This document shows, piece after piece, positions 43,524 through 51,836 of a DNA stretch of 64,000 bases. A program made the translations under genes and the position numbers. Source of the stretch: Acetoanaerobium pronyense. GTDB taxonomy: Bacteria > Bacillota > Clostridia > Peptostreptococcales > Filifactoraceae. The DNA is taken from contig NZ_JAGGLI010000008.1 of NCBI RefSeq assembly GCF_017874355.1, positions 27,439 through 91,438 of the forward strand, written 5' to 3'. The notes under the pieces are model-generated. The model was given only the letters and a program-made list of their open reading frames with translations. It was not told the origin of the DNA and did not search any database. Each line of letters begins with the position of its first letter. Position 1 is the stretch's first letter.

Positions 43524-44936
43524 ATGAAAGAAGAAAATTACTATCCCGGATGCGACAGAAAAATGGTTGAAAAACAGATAGAGCTTATAGAACTCTACAG
43601 GAATATATTTGACAACAGCTATAACTGGATGGTTGTAGTGGACAAGTACGGCTATATTACTATGATTAACAAGCCCTATTGCAATTTTTTAGGAACAACT
43701 CAGGAAGAGGCTATAGGCAAACATGTTACCGAAGTGATTGAAAATACAAGAATGCATATTGTGGTGAAAACCAAGGAAAGAGAAATAGGAGATGTCCAGC
43801 AAATCAAAGGAAATCAAATGATAGCTGATAGAATACCTATATTCAAAGATGAAGAACTTATCGGTGCGGTTGGAACGGTTATATTCAAAGACATTATAGA
43901 ACTTGATTCATATGTAAAAAAAGTTGCAGTTATGGAAAAAGAACTGGATTTTTACAAAAAGGAACTGAAAAAAGCCCTTGGAAGCAAGTATACTTTTGAA
44001 AACATTATTGGAAATAGCCCTGCCATAAATAAGGCTAAAATGCTTGCAAAAAAGGTATCTTCAAGTAAATCCAGTATTCTTTTGATGGGAGAAAGCGGAA
44101 CTGGAAAAGAGCTATTTGCTCACTCTATCCACAACCTAAGCCCAAGAGCTAACTACCCTCTTATTAAAGTAAACTGTGCGAGTATCCCAGCAGAACTCTT
44201 AGAAAGTGAGCTTTTCGGGTATGAAGAAGGGGCATTTACTGGGGCGAAAAAAGGTGGAAAACCGGGTAAATTCGAACTTGCCGATAAAAGTACTATATTC
44301 CTTGATGAGATTGGAGATATGCCTGTGGAAATGCAGGTTAAGCTCCTAAGAGTCATACAAGAAAAAGAGGTAGAGAGGATTGGGGGCACAAAGAGCAAAA
44401 AATTGGATGTAAGAATAATAGCTGCAACAAATAAAAATCTTGAAGAAATGGTGGCTGAAAAAACATTTAGAGAGGACCTTTATTATAGACTAAATGTTAT
44501 AAAAATTAATATACCATCATTAAGGGAAAGAAGAGAAGACATCGAGCCTATAGCAAACTATCTAATGAAAAAACTGGCAAAAGAAATGGATAGATTTGTA
44601 ACAGAAATAGATGTGGATGCAATGGCTCATCTAAAGTCTCATAACTGGCCTGGCAATATAAGAGAGCTTGAAAATACAATAGAAAGAGCTATTAATCTTG
44701 TGGAAAAGGGAGCAAAAATCACATTGAACCACCTACCTTACTATATAAGGGAAAAAAAGGGGAATTATACTTCAAATATTGGGAAAATAGGACTTAAGGA
44801 TATAGTCTCACAAGTTGAGATAAAAGAAATAAGAAATGCTCTTGATATTTGCAAAGGAAATAAACAACAGGCTGCAAAAGAGCTAGGAATCAGCAGAACG
44901 AGTTTATATGAAAAAATAGAAAAATATGGATTGTAA
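43524..44936 (+). CDS. Sigma-54-dependent transcriptional activator, PAS-AAA-Fis
   Basis: 470 residues in the order PAS (about residues 25-125, with WMVVVDKYGYITMINKPYCN), AAA+ sigma-54 interaction domain, and Fis-type helix-turn-helix. The AAA+ domain has Walker A GESGTGKE, the GAFTGA loop that contacts sigma-54 (YEEGAFTGAKKG), Walker B TIFLDEIGD and an arginine-finger region. The C-terminal HTH reads GNKQQAAKELGISRTSLYEK. It lies between two sigma-54 promoters and is the obvious activator for both. The PAS domain suggests it senses a small molecule in the cytoplasm. Confidence 0.95.
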   Translation: MKEENYYPGCDRKMVEKQIELIELYRNIFDNSYNWMVVVDKYGYITMINKPYCNFLGTTQEEAIGKHVTEVIENTRMHIVVKTKEREIGDVQQIKGNQMIADRIPIFKDEELIGAVGTVIFKDIIELDSYVKKVAVMEKELDFYKKELKKALGSKYTFENIIGNSPAINKAKMLAKKVSSSKSSILLMGESGTGKELFAHSIHNLSPRANYPLIKVNCASIPAELLESELFGYEEGAFTGAKKGGKPGKFELADKSTIFLDEIGDMPVEMQVKLLRVIQEKEVERIGGTKSKKLDVRIIAATNKNLEEMVAEKTFREDLYYRLNVIKINIPSLRERREDIEPIANYLMKKLAKEMDRFVTEIDVDAMAHLKSHNWPGNIRELENTIERAINLVEKGAKITLNHLPYYIREKKGNYTSNIGKIGLKDIVSQVEIKEIRNALDICKGNKQQAAKELGISRTSLYEKIEKYGL

Positions 44937-44949
44937 CCATTCTGTACAC

Positions 44950-45077
44950 TGTACGGAAAAGCGACAAAGAGTTTTAAGCGTTGTGATTAAATATACTATC
45001 CCACATCTACTAGCCTTTGACCTATAAAAATCTGGAAATATTTAGAAAAACGAAATATTTGTGTACGGATTTCCGAC
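44950..45077 (+). promoter_or_regulatory. Two candidate activator-binding sites (UAS)
   Basis: TGTACGGA-N4-CGAC occurs at 44950-44965 and again at 45062-45077, 112 bases apart and about 155-285 bases upstream of the CoA-transferase sigma-54 promoter. The second copy contains the palindrome CGGATTTCCG. Position and pairing fit enhancer sites for the Fis-type activator; binding is inferred. Confidence 0.55.
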
Positions 45078-45146
45078 GAAGCTTATGAAGGAATTTTGAG
45101 AGATATTGCAAAAGACTTACAATTATTTTTGAAAAATACTATTATT

Positions 45147-45217
45147 AGCCCTCTGACTGAGGTCGAATTCACTCAAATTAAAGAATTTGACCAAAGTTAT
45201 TCAAGGGCTTTTTTTAT
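45147..45217 (+). terminator. Structured terminator-like element between activator gene and CoA-transferase promoter
   Basis: An outer stem AGCCCT/AGGGCT (45147-45152, 45204-45209) encloses a 10-bp stem GGTCGAATTC/GAATTTGACC (45161-45170, 45183-45192, one G-U pair). It ends in a run of T residues. It would stop read-through into the sigma-54 operon. Confidence 0.5.
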
Positions 45218-45232
45218 TTGTCAAAAAAATCT

Positions 45233-45248
45233 TGGCATAGTTATTGCT
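45233..45248 (+). promoter_or_regulatory. Sigma-54 promoter of the CoA-transferase operon
   Basis: TGGCAT-N5-TTGCT, identical in its conserved bases to the element before the thiolase gene, with GG and GC 10 bases apart. It lies about 145 bases before the start codon. This 455-base gap (44937-45391) also contains the paired sites and the terminator-like element. Confidence 0.85.
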
Positions 45249-45391
45249 CTATTACAATTAATCAAAGTCAAGAAAAGATTATGGATTATAGGAATACGAT
45301 TACATAATCCATAAAGAAATATTACTATGACCTAAATTACTACATTGATTTTTAAGAAAAATTAAAAAACTATTAATTAGGAGGATAAGTT

Positions 45392-46945
45392 ATGGCAATA
45401 AATTTTTTGAGTGCTAAAGAGGCTGTGAAATTAATAACATCAGAAAGCACAATAGCTACAGGAGGTTTTGTAGGAAACGCTGTTCCTGAAGAACTTGAGA
45501 TTGCGATTGAAGAGAGATTTTTAGAAACAAATGAGCCAAAGAATCTTACGCTTGTATATGCTGCAGGGCAGGGAGATGGTAAGACTAGAGGACTTAATCA
45601 CTTTGGACATGAGGGTCTTATAAAAAGAGTAATTGGTGGACACTGGGGACTTGTTCCAAAGGTGCAGAAGCTTGCCCTTGAAAATAAAATTGAGGCATAC
45701 AACTTTCCACAAGGCTCAATATCTCATCTGTTTAGAGATATAGCTGCAAACAAGCCGGGAACTATAACAAAGGTTGGTCTTAAGACATTTGTAGACCCTA
45801 GAGTAGATGGGGGAAAGTTAAATGAATGTACTAAAGAAGACATGGTAGAGCTTGTGGAGCTTTTGGGGGAAGAATATCTTTTATACAAAGCCTTTCCAAT
45901 AGACTTTGCATTTATAAGAGGTACATATGCAGATGAGCTTGGAAATGTGACTATGGAAAAAGAAGCAGGTTCACTTGAAGTTCTTTCTATAGCACAAGCT
46001 TGCAAAAACTCAGGTGGTAAGGTAATAGTGCAGGTTGAAAAAGTAGTAAAGGCAGGTACCCTTGACCCTAGACTTGTAAAAATACCTGGAATATATGTGG
46101 ATACTATAGTTGAAACAGAAGATATGAATAATCATATGCAGACCTTTGCAGAAGCATATAATCCTAGTTATACAGGAAATATAAGAGTTCCTGTTAACTC
46201 AGTAAAGCCTATGGAGCTAGATGAGAGAAAGATAATAGCAAGAAGAGCAGCTATGGAGCTTGTACCTCATGCAATCGTTAACCTTGGAATTGGTATGCCA
46301 GAAGGAGTAGCTATGGTAGCCAATGAAGAAGGAATTGGGGATGAAATGATACTTACAGTAGAGCCAGGCCCTATTGGAGGAATACCAGCTGGAGGACTAA
46401 GTTTCGGTGCAGCTACTAATCCACAGGCCATCATTGACCAGCCATATCAGTTTGATTTTTATGATGGTGGAGGACTTGATGTTGCATTCCTTGGACTTGC
46501 TCAATGTGACCAGATAGGAAATATCAACGTAAGTAAGTTTGGACCAAAGATTGCTGGAGCTGGAGGATTCATCAATATAACTCAAAATGCAAAGAAAGTA
46601 ATATTCTGCGGTACCTTTACAGCAGGAGGGCTTGAGATTGAAGCTGGAGATGGTAGATTAAATATAATCCAAGAAGGTAAGGCTAAAAAGTTTATAGAGC
46701 AGGTAGAGCAAATCACATTTAGTGGAGATTATGCAAACGAGGTTGGACAAACTGTACTTTATATCACTGAAAGAGCAGTGTTTGAGCTTGGAAAAGATGG
46801 AATAGTCCTTACTGAGATAGCTCCAGGGGTTGATATGGAGAGAGATGTAATAGGACAAATGAATTTCAAACCTGTAGTAAGTCCAGCACTTAAACTAATG
46901 GATGAAAATATATTTAAACCTGGAAAAGTTGGTATAAAAATATAA
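45392..46945 (+). CDS. Acyl-CoA:acetate/3-ketoacid CoA-transferase (fused subunits, Pct-like)
   Basis: 517 residues, both halves of a family I CoA-transferase on one chain. The N-terminal half begins [20 protein letters not shown] and the C-terminal half carries the catalytic Glu324 in [14 protein letters not shown], at the same position as in the clostridial propionate CoA-transferase. It activates a carboxylic acid by transfer of CoA from an acyl-CoA donor. In this operon the likely acceptor is 3-hydroxybutyrate or acetoacetate, with acetyl-CoA as donor; the substrate is inferred from the neighbours. Strong AGGAGG before ATG. Confidence 0.92.
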   Translation: MAINFLSAKEAVKLITSESTIATGGFVGNAVPEELEIAIEERFLETNEPKNLTLVYAAGQGDGKTRGLNHFGHEGLIKRVIGGHWGLVPKVQKLALENKIEAYNFPQGSISHLFRDIAANKPGTITKVGLKTFVDPRVDGGKLNECTKEDMVELVELLGEEYLLYKAFPIDFAFIRGTYADELGNVTMEKEAGSLEVLSIAQACKNSGGKVIVQVEKVVKAGTLDPRLVKIPGIYVDTIVETEDMNNHMQTFAEAYNPSYTGNIRVPVNSVKPMELDERKIIARRAAMELVPHAIVNLGIGMPEGVAMVANEEGIGDEMILTVEPGPIGGIPAGGLSFGAATNPQAIIDQPYQFDFYDGGGLDVAFLGLAQCDQIGNINVSKFGPKIAGAGGFINITQNAKKVIFCGTFTAGGLEIEAGDGRLNIIQEGKAKKFIEQVEQITFSGDYANEVGQTVLYITERAVFELGKDGIVLTEIAPGVDMERDVIGQMNFKPVVSPALKLMDENIFKPGKVGIKI

Positions 46946-46970
46946 TTAAAAATACTGATTAGGTAGTACT

Positions 46971-46995
46971 GCCAAAAGACTTTTCGTCTTTTGGC
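46971..46995 (+). promoter_or_regulatory. Intercistronic hairpin
   Basis: A perfect 10-bp stem GCCAAAAGAC/GTCTTTTGGC with a 5-base loop lies between the CoA-transferase and permease genes. No T-run follows, so it is more likely an mRNA processing or stability element than a terminator. Confidence 0.65.
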
Positions 46996-47036
46996 CGCAA
47001 TTATAAACTAAAATTTTAATTACAAGGAGGTTTGTT

Positions 47037-48320
47037 ATGTTAGGTATTATTATTGGACTGGTATTACTTATGTTTTTAGCTTATAAGGGAATGTCTATTA
47101 TTTGGATTGCTCCTATATGTGCTATGATAGTTGCTCTTACTGGAGGGCTTGAGCTTCTTCCAGCTTATACAGACGCTTATATGGGTGGATTTGTTGGTTT
47201 TGCAAAATCTTGGTTCCCTGTGTTTATGCTAGGCGCTATATTTGGAAAAGTTATGGACGACTCTGGAGCAGCAAGATCTGTTGCTACATGGGTTACTAAA
47301 ATTATAGGTACAAAATTTGCAATAATGGCAGTTGTACTTGCTTGCGCCGTACTTACATACGGTGGAGTTTCACTATTCGTTGTTGTGTTCGCAATCTATC
47401 CACTAGCAGTTGCACTTTTTAGAGAAGCAAATATCACAAGAAAACTGATTCCTGGAGCTATAGCACTTGGATCGTTTACATTTACGATGACAGCTACTCC
47501 TGGAACTCCTCAGATACAAAACCTTATACCAACAAACTATTTTGGAACCACTGCTATGGCAGCTCCAATAATGGGTACTGTAGGTGCTCTTATAATGTTT
47601 GGTGGCGGTATGGCTTGGCTTATGTTTAGAGAAAAAGGGTATGCAAAAGCTGGAGTAGGCTTTACTGAGCTAGATAAAAAGCTTGAAGAAGTTGATGAAT
47701 CTACGCTTCCTAATCCATTACTTTCAGCACTTCCTCTAGTTGCTGTAATCACAACTCTTAATGTATTTAATTTAAACATAATAACTGCACTTATTATAGG
47801 TATAGTTCTTGGAATAGCTCTAAACTTTGCAAGACTTCCAAAGCTTGTTGAAACAATAAATGCAGGAGCTTCTGGTTCGGTAATCGCTATAATAAACACA
47901 AGTGCTGCAGTTGGATTTGGTGCTGTAGTAAGAGCTGTACCTGGATTTACGACACTTACAGATTTAGTTCTTGGAATCAAAGGAAATCCACTTATATCAG
48001 AGGCAGTTGCAGTTAACGTACTTGCTGGAGCTACAGGTTCAGCATCAGGTGGTATGGGAATCGCTCTTGAAGCCCTTGGAGAAAAATACGTACAACTTTC
48101 AATCGAGTCTGGTATTCCTCTTGAAGCTTTCCATAGAATAGCATCTATGTCAAGTGGAGGACTTGATACCCTTCCTCACAACGGAGCTGTACTTACGCTT
48201 CTTGCGGTTACTTCTATGACACATAAGGATTCATATAAGGATATATTTGTAGTAGGTTCTCTAATTCCTATAGCATCAGTTATCGCGGGAATACTTCTTG
48301 CATCAGTAGGTATTATTTAA
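47037..48320 (+). CDS. GntP family permease (likely 3-hydroxybutyrate or related acid uptake)
   Basis: 427 residues, about 12 membrane helices. GntP-family features include FKSWFPVFMLGAIFGKVMD-like text near residue 60, TATPGTPQIQNLIPTNYFGT in the middle, and SGGLDTLPHNGAVLTLL near residue 380. Members move gluconate and other hydroxy-acids by H+ or Na+ symport; those next to 3-hydroxybutyrate catabolic genes are annotated as beta-hydroxybutyrate permeases. Encoded between the CoA-transferase and 3-hydroxyacyl-CoA dehydrogenase, so uptake of a short hydroxy- or keto-acid is a reasonable inference. Confidence 0.88.
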   Translation: MLGIIIGLVLLMFLAYKGMSIIWIAPICAMIVALTGGLELLPAYTDAYMGGFVGFAKSWFPVFMLGAIFGKVMDDSGAARSVATWVTKIIGTKFAIMAVVLACAVLTYGGVSLFVVVFAIYPLAVALFREANITRKLIPGAIALGSFTFTMTATPGTPQIQNLIPTNYFGTTAMAAPIMGTVGALIMFGGGMAWLMFREKGYAKAGVGFTELDKKLEEVDESTLPNPLLSALPLVAVITTLNVFNLNIITALIIGIVLGIALNFARLPKLVETINAGASGSVIAIINTSAAVGFGAVVRAVPGFTTLTDLVLGIKGNPLISEAVAVNVLAGATGSASGGMGIALEALGEKYVQLSIESGIPLEAFHRIASMSSGGLDTLPHNGAVLTLLAVTSMTHKDSYKDIFVVGSLIPIASVIAGILLASVGII

Positions 48321-48372
48321 ACAGTCTTAAATGTTAAAATATAACTAGAAATCAAAAAGGAGATAAGCTGCC

Positions 48373-49221
48373 ATGAAGGTTGGAGTTATTGGTTCAGGTG
48401 TTATGGGGACTGGAATCGTCCAGGTTTTATCTCAAAATAATTATAGTGTCGTCCTAAGAGATATAAATAAAAAGAATCTTGAAAAAGGTCTTGAAAGGAT
48501 TTCCAAGGCCTTTGACAAGCTAATTAGTAAAGAAAAAATAAGCTTAGAAGATAAAAATATCTTTATATCCAATATTACATTTACTGAAAATGCTGAGCTT
48601 CTTAAGGACTGTGACGTCATTATAGAAGCTGCAAGTGAAAATATGGATATAAAGAAAAAAATATTTAAAGAACTGGATGAATTAGTTGATTCTAAAACCA
48701 TACTAGCAACAAATACTTCATCTCTTTCAATAACAGAAATAGCAGCATCTACATCAAGACCAGAGAAAGTAATAGGGATGCACTTTTTTAACCCAGTACC
48801 TGTAATGAAATTAGTTGAAGTGATTAAAGGTATAGCTACATCAGAAGAAACTCTTTCTATAGTTACAGAACTTGCAGAAAATATAGGAAAAAAACCTATA
48901 AAAGTGGAAGAGGCTCCTGGTTTTGTAGTAAATAGACTTCTTCTTCCTATGATTAATGAAGCTATAGGAATATATGCTGAAGGAGTTGCTAGTGCTGAGG
49001 ATATTGATAGTGCAATGTTGTTAGGGGCAAATCATCCAATAGGACCACTTGCCCTTGCGGATCTTATTGGAAATGATGTAAACCTTGCCATAATGGACGT
49101 TTTATTTAAAGATTTTGGAGATCCCAAATATAGACCACATCCTCTTCTTAAGAAAATGGTTAGTGCAGGGCATTTGGGAAGGAAAACAGGAAAAGGTTTT
49201 TATGATTACAGCTTAGATTAA
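48373..49221 (+). CDS. hbd: 3-hydroxybutyryl-CoA dehydrogenase
   Basis: 282 residues. The N-terminal Rossmann fold has [20 protein letters not shown] and the acidic end of strand 2 (LRDI). The central [14 protein letters not shown] and [17 protein letters not shown] carry the catalytic His and substrate residues, and [16 protein letters not shown] begins the C-terminal domain. It oxidises (S)-3-hydroxybutyryl-CoA to acetoacetyl-CoA, using NAD or NADP. AAGGAG upstream of the ATG. Its place in the CoA-transferase operon suggests a catabolic role. Confidence 0.93.
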   Translation: MKVGVIGSGVMGTGIVQVLSQNNYSVVLRDINKKNLEKGLERISKAFDKLISKEKISLEDKNIFISNITFTENAELLKDCDVIIEAASENMDIKKKIFKELDELVDSKTILATNTSSLSITEIAASTSRPEKVIGMHFFNPVPVMKLVEVIKGIATSEETLSIVTELAENIGKKPIKVEEAPGFVVNRLLLPMINEAIGIYAEGVASAEDIDSAMLLGANHPIGPLALADLIGNDVNLAIMDVLFKDFGDPKYRPHPLLKKMVSAGHLGRKTGKGFYDYSLD

Positions 49222-49303
49222 ATCTTAACTGGTTGATAGGTAAGTCTGTAGTTGTTATAATGTATATGATTGTATAATTATTATCCAAGGAGGTTATTAT
49301 AAG

Positions 49304-50044
49304 ATGAGATTAAAGGATAAAGTAGCTATAATTACAGGAGCGGCAAGAGGTATAGGTGAAGCGACTGCAATAAGATTTGCACAGGAAGGTGCAAAGGTAG
49401 TAGTATCCAATACAGGACTTGATTCTCTAAATGAAGTAGTTGAAAAGATAAAGGAAATGGGCGGGGAAGTACTTGCTTATGACGTTAACGTTACAAATAG
49501 AGAGCAGATACAATCTATGGTTGATGATGTTGTTGCTAAGTGGGGACAGGTTGATATACTTGTAAACAACGCTGGAATCACAGCTGACTCTCAGCTTTTA
49601 AAAATGGAAGAAGCTGACTTTGATAAAGTAATAGATGTAAACCTTAAAGGTGTATACAACTGCGGACAGATAGTTGCTAAGATAATGGCTGAAAAAGATG
49701 GAGGAGTAATCCTTAACGCATCTTCTGTTGTTGGTCTTTATGGAAACTTCGGACAGACTAACTATGCTGCTACAAAGTGGGGAGTTATTGGAATCACTAA
49801 GACTTGGGCAAAAGAGCTTGGAAGAAAAGGTATTAGAGTAAACGCAGTAGCTCCAGGGTTCACTATGACTCCAATGGTTGCTAAAATGCCTGATAAGGTT
49901 CTTGATATGATGAAGGGCAAGTCTCCTCTTGGAAAGCTTGCTACTCCAGAAGATATAGCTAATGCATATCTTTTCCTTGCATCAGATGAGGCAGCATTTA
50001 TTACTGGAGAAGTACTTGCAGTTGATGGTGGAGTAGTACTTTAA
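49304..50044 (+). CDS. SDR family oxidoreductase (FabG/PhaB-like, probable (R)-3-hydroxybutyryl-CoA or 3-hydroxybutyrate dehydrogenase)
   Basis: 246 residues, classical SDR. Cofactor motif GAARGIGEA, NNAG at about residue 88, the catalytic Ser in NASSVVG and Tyr154-x3-Lys in TNYAATKWG; C-terminal GEVLAVDGGVVL. No acidic residue at the end of strand 2 (VVVSNTG), which is compatible with NADP use. The family is that of 3-oxoacyl-ACP reductase; in this operon it more likely handles the (R) stereoisomer of 3-hydroxybutyryl-CoA. AAGGAGG 10 bases before the ATG. Confidence 0.87.
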   Translation: MRLKDKVAIITGAARGIGEATAIRFAQEGAKVVVSNTGLDSLNEVVEKIKEMGGEVLAYDVNVTNREQIQSMVDDVVAKWGQVDILVNNAGITADSQLLKMEEADFDKVIDVNLKGVYNCGQIVAKIMAEKDGGVILNASSVVGLYGNFGQTNYAATKWGVIGITKTWAKELGRKGIRVNAVAPGFTMTPMVAKMPDKVLDMMKGKSPLGKLATPEDIANAYLFLASDEAAFITGEVLAVDGGVVL

Positions 50045-50100
50045 TATCAAATTTTACAAAAAAATCATATTGATAAAATCAAAGTAAAAAAATATCTAAT

Positions 50101-50135
50101 AAAAATAAGTCCCCTTTTTAAGGGGACTTATTTTT
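50101..50135. terminator. Perfect bidirectional terminator
   Basis: A perfect 16-bp inverted repeat (50101-50116 with 50120-50135) with a TTT loop has A-tracts and T-tracts at its ends, giving a terminator in both directions. It serves the SDR operon and the convergent 100-residue gene, whose stop lies at its edge. Confidence 0.9.
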
Positions 50136-50436
50136 ACCACTCTATCATATTGTCTCTAAAAAATACTATCAGACCATAAGATGCAAGAACGGTCATATAC
50201 TGATCATTTAGAGCTTTTTCTACTCCTTCTATTCCAGCGTGTTCGTTATACATCTGGTCGTTTCTTTCTATTTCCTTTTCAAATACTGCCAAAACCTCGT
50301 CCTTTGTCTGTAAATCTTTTACAATTTTGTAATACTTGTCGTATTCTTCACTTAGATGTGATATAAAATAATTATCTAATTCTTTGTATTTATTTTTATA
50401 TTCCTTAAGCACTTCTTCTTTTGATTTTATTCTCAT
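50134..50436 (-). CDS. Hypothetical protein, 100 residues
   Basis: A small, charged, mostly helical protein (Lys/Glu/Tyr-rich, heptad-like first half; FEKEIERNDQMYNEHAGIEG in the middle; ends in Glu-Trp). No signal peptide or membrane segment. ATG preceded by AAAGGGGGG. The good ribosome binding site, the shared terminator and coherent composition support it as a real gene. I do not recognise a family. Confidence 0.7.
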   Translation of the reverse strand: MRIKSKEEVLKEYKNKYKELDNYFISHLSEEYDKYYKIVKDLQTKDEVLAVFEKEIERNDQMYNEHAGIEGVEKALNDQYMTVLASYGLIVFFRDNMIEW

Positions 50437-50620
50437 TTAAAGCCCCCCTTTGGATTGAAAATAGCTGTCATATCCAAGCTGATTTACTATAATTAATATT
50501 TACCAAAAAAAAACAATTTCAAACTATTTTCTTCAAGTGTATAAACAAGATTATATGTTATAATGAAATTTACAGTTAATGTTTTTTAGTATCCTTTATT
50601 AAAACAGGGAGGGTTGAGAC

Positions 50621-51754
50621 TTGAAAGTATTATACAGCGATAGAATTGTATTAAACGACAATGTTACACAAGGATACATTCATATAGAAGACGGGGTTAT
50701 AAAGTCGATATCGGCTGATTCTAAATCTACAAATATCATTGACTTTAAAGGAAAATACATCCTTCCTGGACTTATAAATATACAAAGCGAGCAACTGATT
50801 AGGGAAAACAGGATTAAGGCTAATAATATGTTTCCTTTTCAAAAGACATTTAAAGAAGTGGAGATGAGATTCGCATCTGCAGGAATCACTACTTTGTTTC
50901 ACTCTATTCCAATAGTAAATGGCAGAAGTCAAGATGATTTTACGACAGGTCCAAATATTGCAAAAAAAATCAGTGAGCTATCCAAGGGAAAAAACCTAAT
51001 AGACCACAAGGTTCATATAGAGTTTCAGCTAGGCTTTATAGAGAGTATGGATAAGGTAAAAGAGCTTCTTGAAGGAGGATTTTTGGACTATATATCTTAT
51101 CTTGGATACTGCAGGACTGAAGAGGAAAGATACAGAGAAGTATATTATCAGGAATATATCCAAAGAAGTATGGGACTTAGCGAAGAGATATGCAGAAGAA
51201 TGGTGAAAAGGGTTCGTGAGCTTAGAAGTGAATCCAATCTTGAAGAGCTTGCATATATGCTAAAATACTCTCATTACAAGGGCGTAAAGGTAGGTTCTAG
51301 CGAACTTGACACTATGAGAAAGCTTGACTATCTTCAACAAGATGGGGTTAATATATTGGAATACCCTTTCACTATGGATGCAATAGATTTTGCGAAGGGT
51401 ACAAAAAAGCAAATTCTTTTAGATACTCTATCTCTTAGTAAGGGAAAAGGCGGTATAGTGAAGCTTGACCCTTGGCAAGCAGTACTTGATGGAAAAATCG
51501 ATATGCTATCTTCTGACATGAGGCCTTACGACCTACTAGCATATGTGTTCCTTTTAGGGAAAGAAATGGGACTTGAAAATTCCGTAAAGCTTGTGTCTAA
51601 AAACCCAGCTACAGCTCTTGAACTTATAGATAGGGGAGAGATAAAAGAGGGGATGAGGGCAGACCTTATAGCAGTTGATGTAGTAGATGAAGTTCCAGTG
51701 ACTGTGATGACTATGTCAAAGGGAAATGTATCCTATAGCTCAAATTATAGATAA
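50621..51754 (+). CDS. PhnM-like amidohydrolase without metal ligands
   Basis: 377 residues resembling PhnM (alpha-D-ribose 1-methylphosphonate 5-triphosphate diphosphatase) along its length: ILPGLINIQSEQLIREN near residue 50, FASAGITTLFHSIPI, DMLSSDMRPYDLLAYVFLLG near residue 295, SKNPATALELIDRGEIKEGM and RADLIAVD near the end. The PhnM metal motif His-Thr-Asp is Gln-Ser-Glu here, and the His-Asp-Asp stretch is Ser-Glu-Leu, so the usual metal site is absent; only the LSSD Asp is kept. No other phn gene is near. TTG start with GGGAGGG 7 bases upstream. Possibly a different enzyme or non-catalytic. Confidence 0.75.
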   Translation: MKVLYSDRIVLNDNVTQGYIHIEDGVIKSISADSKSTNIIDFKGKYILPGLINIQSEQLIRENRIKANNMFPFQKTFKEVEMRFASAGITTLFHSIPIVNGRSQDDFTTGPNIAKKISELSKGKNLIDHKVHIEFQLGFIESMDKVKELLEGGFLDYISYLGYCRTEEERYREVYYQEYIQRSMGLSEEICRRMVKRVRELRSESNLEELAYMLKYSHYKGVKVGSSELDTMRKLDYLQQDGVNILEYPFTMDAIDFAKGTKKQILLDTLSLSKGKGGIVKLDPWQAVLDGKIDMLSSDMRPYDLLAYVFLLGKEMGLENSVKLVSKNPATALELIDRGEIKEGMRADLIAVDVVDEVPVTVMTMSKGNVSYSSNYR

Positions 51755-51782
51755 TCTGTTTTAACAAAATAGAGTAATAATT

Positions 51783-51815
51783 AAGAGGCTTCTTGCATGC
51801 CAAGGGGCCTCTTTT
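51783..51815 (+). terminator. Terminator after the PhnM-like gene
   Basis: AAGAGGC (51783-51789) pairs with GCCTCTT (51807-51813) around an inner CTTG/CAAG pairing, followed by T residues. Confidence 0.75.
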
Positions 51816-51836
51816 TGCAGAAAATGGGGGGTTAAT

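Noticed and set aside
45096..45314. A 72-residue open frame between the activator and CoA-transferase genes
   Set aside because: It has no ribosome binding site, runs through the second repeat's flank, the nested-stem element and the sigma-54 promoter, and has no recognisable domain.
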